DNA of 6,137 nt from JAKAXS01 sp041940525. GTDB lineage: Bacteria > Pseudomonadota > Alphaproteobacteria > Rhizobiales > Hyphomicrobiaceae. Both the position numbers and the translations under genes were made by a program. How positions within the stretch are numbered: the first letter of the stretch is position 1; each line of letters starts with the position of its first letter. Below the pieces are notes generated by a model that was not told where the DNA came from, searched no databases, and was given only the letters and a program-made list of their open reading frames with translations. Of the stretch, positions 4,728 through 6,137 are shown piece after piece. The stretch lies in assembly GCA_041940525.1 (NCBI GenBank), contig JBGTSB010000089.1, forward strand, positions 1-6,137, written 5' to 3'.

Positions 4728-5710
4728 TCCCCTACACGGTCCAAAAATTTCGAGGAGGTTATGCACTCGTCTGGTACGAAGATGAAAAGCGGCATCGTCG
4801 TCAATTGGCCTCTGTCGATCGCCCCAGCGCCGAAGCCGAAGCGCGCAAGCTCTGGGAGGAGAGGCATGAAACGCCTTGGACAGTCGGGCGGATCATCAAG
4901 GGGTACATCGATCATCTCGCATCAGAAGGAGTGTCTTCGCTCAGGCGTAGGCAGGACGCATGGAAGGCGATGTGCCACTTTTGGGAGAACGTGGATCCGG
5001 ACTTGATAGACGCCGAAATGTGCAAAGATTATCGTGATGAACGGCCGGTCGCAGATGCGACTGCCCGCTATGAACTACTGATGCTCTCGACAGCTTTAAA
5101 TTGGGCTGTCGACGGCAAGCACATTTCCCACAGGCGGGACGTCTGGCTTCCAAAGAAGGACGAGTATCAGGTTCGATATCTCGAACGCGATGAGTTCGAA
5201 AGATTCTTCGCGGCCGTCAAGGCGCCCCACGCCAGACTTTATGTACTCCTTGGCCTGCACACGATGGCGAGACCGAGTGCTCTTTTGCAACTCGAATGGC
5301 GTCAAGTCGATTTCAAGCGGCGGCAAATTGAACTGAACCCGCCAGGCAGGAAGCAAACATCAAAAAAGCGCCCGGTAGTGCCCATCAACTCAGCGCTTTA
5401 TGAAGCTCTGATGGATGCCTATCCGGCACGTCAAGGGGCCACGATCATCGAGCGAGGTGCTCAACCGATCCAAAGCATCAAGAAAGCTTTCCAGGCTGCC
5501 AGCGAGCGTAGTGGCGTAAAAGCGACGCCGTACACCTTGCGTCACACGGGCGCAGTCTGGGCGGCAGAGGCCGGTGTGCCGATGCCTGATATCGCCCAAT
5601 TCATGGGCCATGATGATGACCGCACCACTCAAAAGCACTACGCCCGATTTTCGCCGGGCTATCTCAGGCATGTCGGGGAGAAAATTGCTCAGCAGCGAAA
5701 AATTGAGTGA
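4715..5710 (+). CDS. int: Tyrosine-recombinase integrase of a tRNA-Pro island
   Basis: This integrase moves the element in and out of its attachment site. It is 331 residues from ATG 4715, chosen because GGGAGG (4704-4709) lies five bases upstream; an ATG at 4604 in the same frame would run far into the upstream HTH gene. Residues 1-50 look like an arm-type DNA-binding domain, and about 55-145 like the SAM-like core-binding domain. The catalytic domain from about 155 shows R186 in LHTMARPSALLQLEW, a Lys-rich beta hairpin (KQTSKKRP, 213-220), R276 in TPYTLRHT, H299 in FMGHDD and nucleophile Y309 in KHYARF. The first His of the HxxR box is Tyr here (Y273), a tolerated but uncommon variant. The frame is intact. 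The 3' end lies 112 bases from the 3' end of tRNA-Pro, which suggests that tRNA as target. Confidence 0.95.
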   Translation: MSPVIPYTVQKFRGGYALVWYEDEKRHRRQLASVDRPSAEAEARKLWEERHETPWTVGRIIKGYIDHLASEGVSSLRRRQDAWKAMCHFWENVDPDLIDAEMCKDYRDERPVADATARYELLMLSTALNWAVDGKHISHRRDVWLPKKDEYQVRYLERDEFERFFAAVKAPHARLYVLLGLHTMARPSALLQLEWRQVDFKRRQIELNPPGRKQTSKKRPVVPINSALYEALMDAYPARQGATIIERGAQPIQSIKKAFQAASERSGVKATPYTLRHTGAVWAAEAGVPMPDIAQFMGHDDDRTTQKHYARFSPGYLRHVGEKIAQQRKIE

Positions 5711-5729
5711 AGGTTCAAACTGAACCTTC
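5709..5729. repeat. Stem-loop at the integrase stop
   Basis: GAAGGTTCA (5709-5717) and TGAACCTTC (5721-5729) form a perfect 9-bp stem with a three-base loop, starting inside the integrase stop codon. There is no T-run. It may protect the 3' end of the int transcript or act as an integrase arm site near the attachment site. Confidence 0.6.
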
Positions 5730-5734
5730 CGCCC

Positions 5735-5770
5735 CTGTCCGCATTGAAATCTTATCGATACCCCGGACAG
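5735..5770. repeat. Spaced inverted repeat between integrase and tRNA
   Basis: CTGTCCG (5735-5741) is repeated inverted as CGGACAG (5764-5770) with 22 bases between. It lies at the island end between int and the tRNA. Paired binding sites for integrase or the HTH protein are possible, but the arms are only 7 bp. Confidence 0.4.
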
Positions 5771-5771
5771 C

Positions 5772-5798
5772 AAAAAACCCAGCGTTTCCGCTGGGTTT
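5772..5798 (-). terminator. Intrinsic terminator of the tRNA-Pro gene
   Basis: AAACCCAGCG and CGCTGGGTTT form a 10-bp stem. On the minus strand the loop is GAAA and the stem is followed by further Ts (six in all, three of them in the stem). It starts 24 bases past the tRNA 3' end. In the plus direction the T-run is shorter, so it could weakly stop integrase transcripts as well. Confidence 0.88.
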
Positions 5799-5822
5799 CT
5801 ATGCCTCACCCGAGGGTGAAAA

Positions 5823-5850
5823 TGGTCGGGGAAAGAGGATTCGAACCTCC
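5823..5850. other. Predicted attachment site region at the tRNA 3' end
   Basis: Integrases next to a tRNA 3' end usually recombine within the 3' half of the tRNA gene, which keeps the gene intact and leaves a direct repeat of its 3' end at the far side of the island. No second copy occurs in this window, so the core is a prediction from position alone and its limits are approximate. Confidence 0.4.
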
Positions 5851-5899
5851 GGCCCCTGCCTCCCGAAGACAGTGCTCTACCAGGCTGAGCTATTCCCCG
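5823..5899 (-). tRNA. tRNA-Pro (anticodon CGG)
   Basis: This is a 77-nt cloverleaf with CCA encoded. The acceptor arms are CGGGGAA and TTCCCCG with discriminator A. The D stem is GCTC/GAGC. The anticodon stem is CTGTC/GGCAG around loop TTCGGGA, giving anticodon CGG, which reads CCG. The T arm is GGAGG-TTCGAAT-CCTCT. All stems pair and nothing is missing, so the gene is functional despite the neighbouring integrase. Its 3' end points to the integrase gene, the usual geometry for a tRNA used as an attachment site. Confidence 0.98.
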
Positions 5900-5947
5900 A
5901 CCGGTGCCGAAGCCGCTTTTGGGGCGGCCCCGTAAGGCAGGAGTGCG

Positions 5948-5976
5948 CCTATAGAGAGGGGTTTGAGGGCTGGCAA
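5948..5976 (-). promoter_or_regulatory. Sigma70-type promoter of tRNA-Pro
   Basis: On the minus strand, a -35 box TTGCCA (5976-5971) and a -10 box TATAGG (5953-5948) are separated by 17 bases. The -10 box lies about 48 bases before the tRNA 5' end, leaving a short leader to be trimmed by RNase P. Confidence 0.7.
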
Positions 5977-6003
5977 GCCACCTGATGCGCTTTTTTGAAA
6001 AAT

Positions 6004-6137
6004 CTACAAAAGTCCCGCATCGCGGAAGCTGAAACAGCCGTTCGGCGTGTCGATCCGATGGTCGGCCAGGTGGATGTCGAGCGCCCGCAGCCGGCGGTGC
6101 AGGCTGCGGGTCAGGGCGATGTCGACCGGCTGCGGCG
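6004..6137 (-). CDS. radC: RadC-family JAB/MPN-domain protein, C-terminal 43 residues (5' end off the window)
   Basis: The visible tail reads PQPVDIALTRSLHRRLRALD, then IHLADHRIDT and PNGCFSFRDAGLL with a TAG stop. It matches the end of the RadC (UPF0758) JAB domain: the P-S-x-x-D-I-x-L-T segment holding the last JAMM metal ligand (here D5 of the fragment), the LDIxLxDH strand, and the FSFRDxGLL terminus. The Ser of the usual P-S-x-x-D segment appears to be Gln here. RadC proteins are widespread; a role in DNA repair was proposed but is doubtful. The gene reads toward the tRNA on the same strand, about 100 bases upstream of it, and is probably core chromosome outside the island. Confidence 0.85.
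   Translation of the reverse strand, partial: PQPVDIALTRSLHRRLRALDIHLADHRIDTPNGCFSFRDAGLL

Noticed and set aside
4433..4915. 160-codon minus-strand frame across the xis/int junction
   Set aside because: It is antisense to two supported genes that each have good ribosome sites.
5390..5985. Minus-strand and plus-strand frames over the int end, terminator and tRNA
   Set aside because: They run through a tRNA, a terminator or the int gene and have no recognisable protein features.
1..6137. CRISPR array or riboswitch
   Set aside because: No regularly spaced direct repeats and no recognisable riboswitch core were seen in the gene-free stretches.

Overview
The window looks like one end of a genomic island, or a degraded integrative element, next to core chromosome in an alphaproteobacterium. 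A sphingomonad-type host is the best guess from the G+C-rich coding style and the flavour of the proteins, but no marker in the window settles the taxon. Reading from the right, a fragment of radC (DNA repair protein family) and an intact tRNA-Pro(CGG) gene with its own promoter and terminator represent core chromosome. The 3' end of the tRNA faces a tyrosine integrase gene, the usual arrangement when an island has inserted at a tRNA gene.

The rightward integration/replication module occupies about 2700-5710. It holds a RepA-like RecA-fold ATPase/helicase (494 aa), a small helix-turn-helix protein of the excisionase/AlpA type (128 aa) and the integrase (331 aa). The last two overlap by 13 bases. 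A 13-bp stem with one bulge buries the Shine-Dalgarno sequence of the small HTH gene, which suggests translational control at the point where replication passes to excision functions.

The middle, 2275-2809, has no gene. Next to the start of a divergently placed serine recombinase gene it holds five short dyad-symmetric sequences, then a strong isolated hairpin (perfect 21-bp arms, extended by 5-bp pairings inside and outside), then an AT-rich putative promoter for the RepA-like gene. The leftward serine recombinase (195 aa, resolvase/invertase type) is convergent with the defence genes.

The left part is defence cargo. A type I restriction specificity gene (hsdS) has been cut by an IS21-family insertion, leaving only its last 63 codons. 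An intact Mrr-type restriction endonuclease gene follows four bases later. The IS continues beyond the left edge: the window shows its istA start, the first catalytic Asp and the terminal repeats. The likely history is an island carrying a type I RM/Mrr defence operon, integrated at tRNA-Pro, later hit by IS21. The type I system has probably lost its specificity subunit unless another hsdS exists, while Mrr could still be made.

No wholly new gene family is evident. The most unusual items are the two RNA/DNA hairpins, the dyad array beside the serine recombinase, and the Tyr in place of the first His in the integrase HxxR box.
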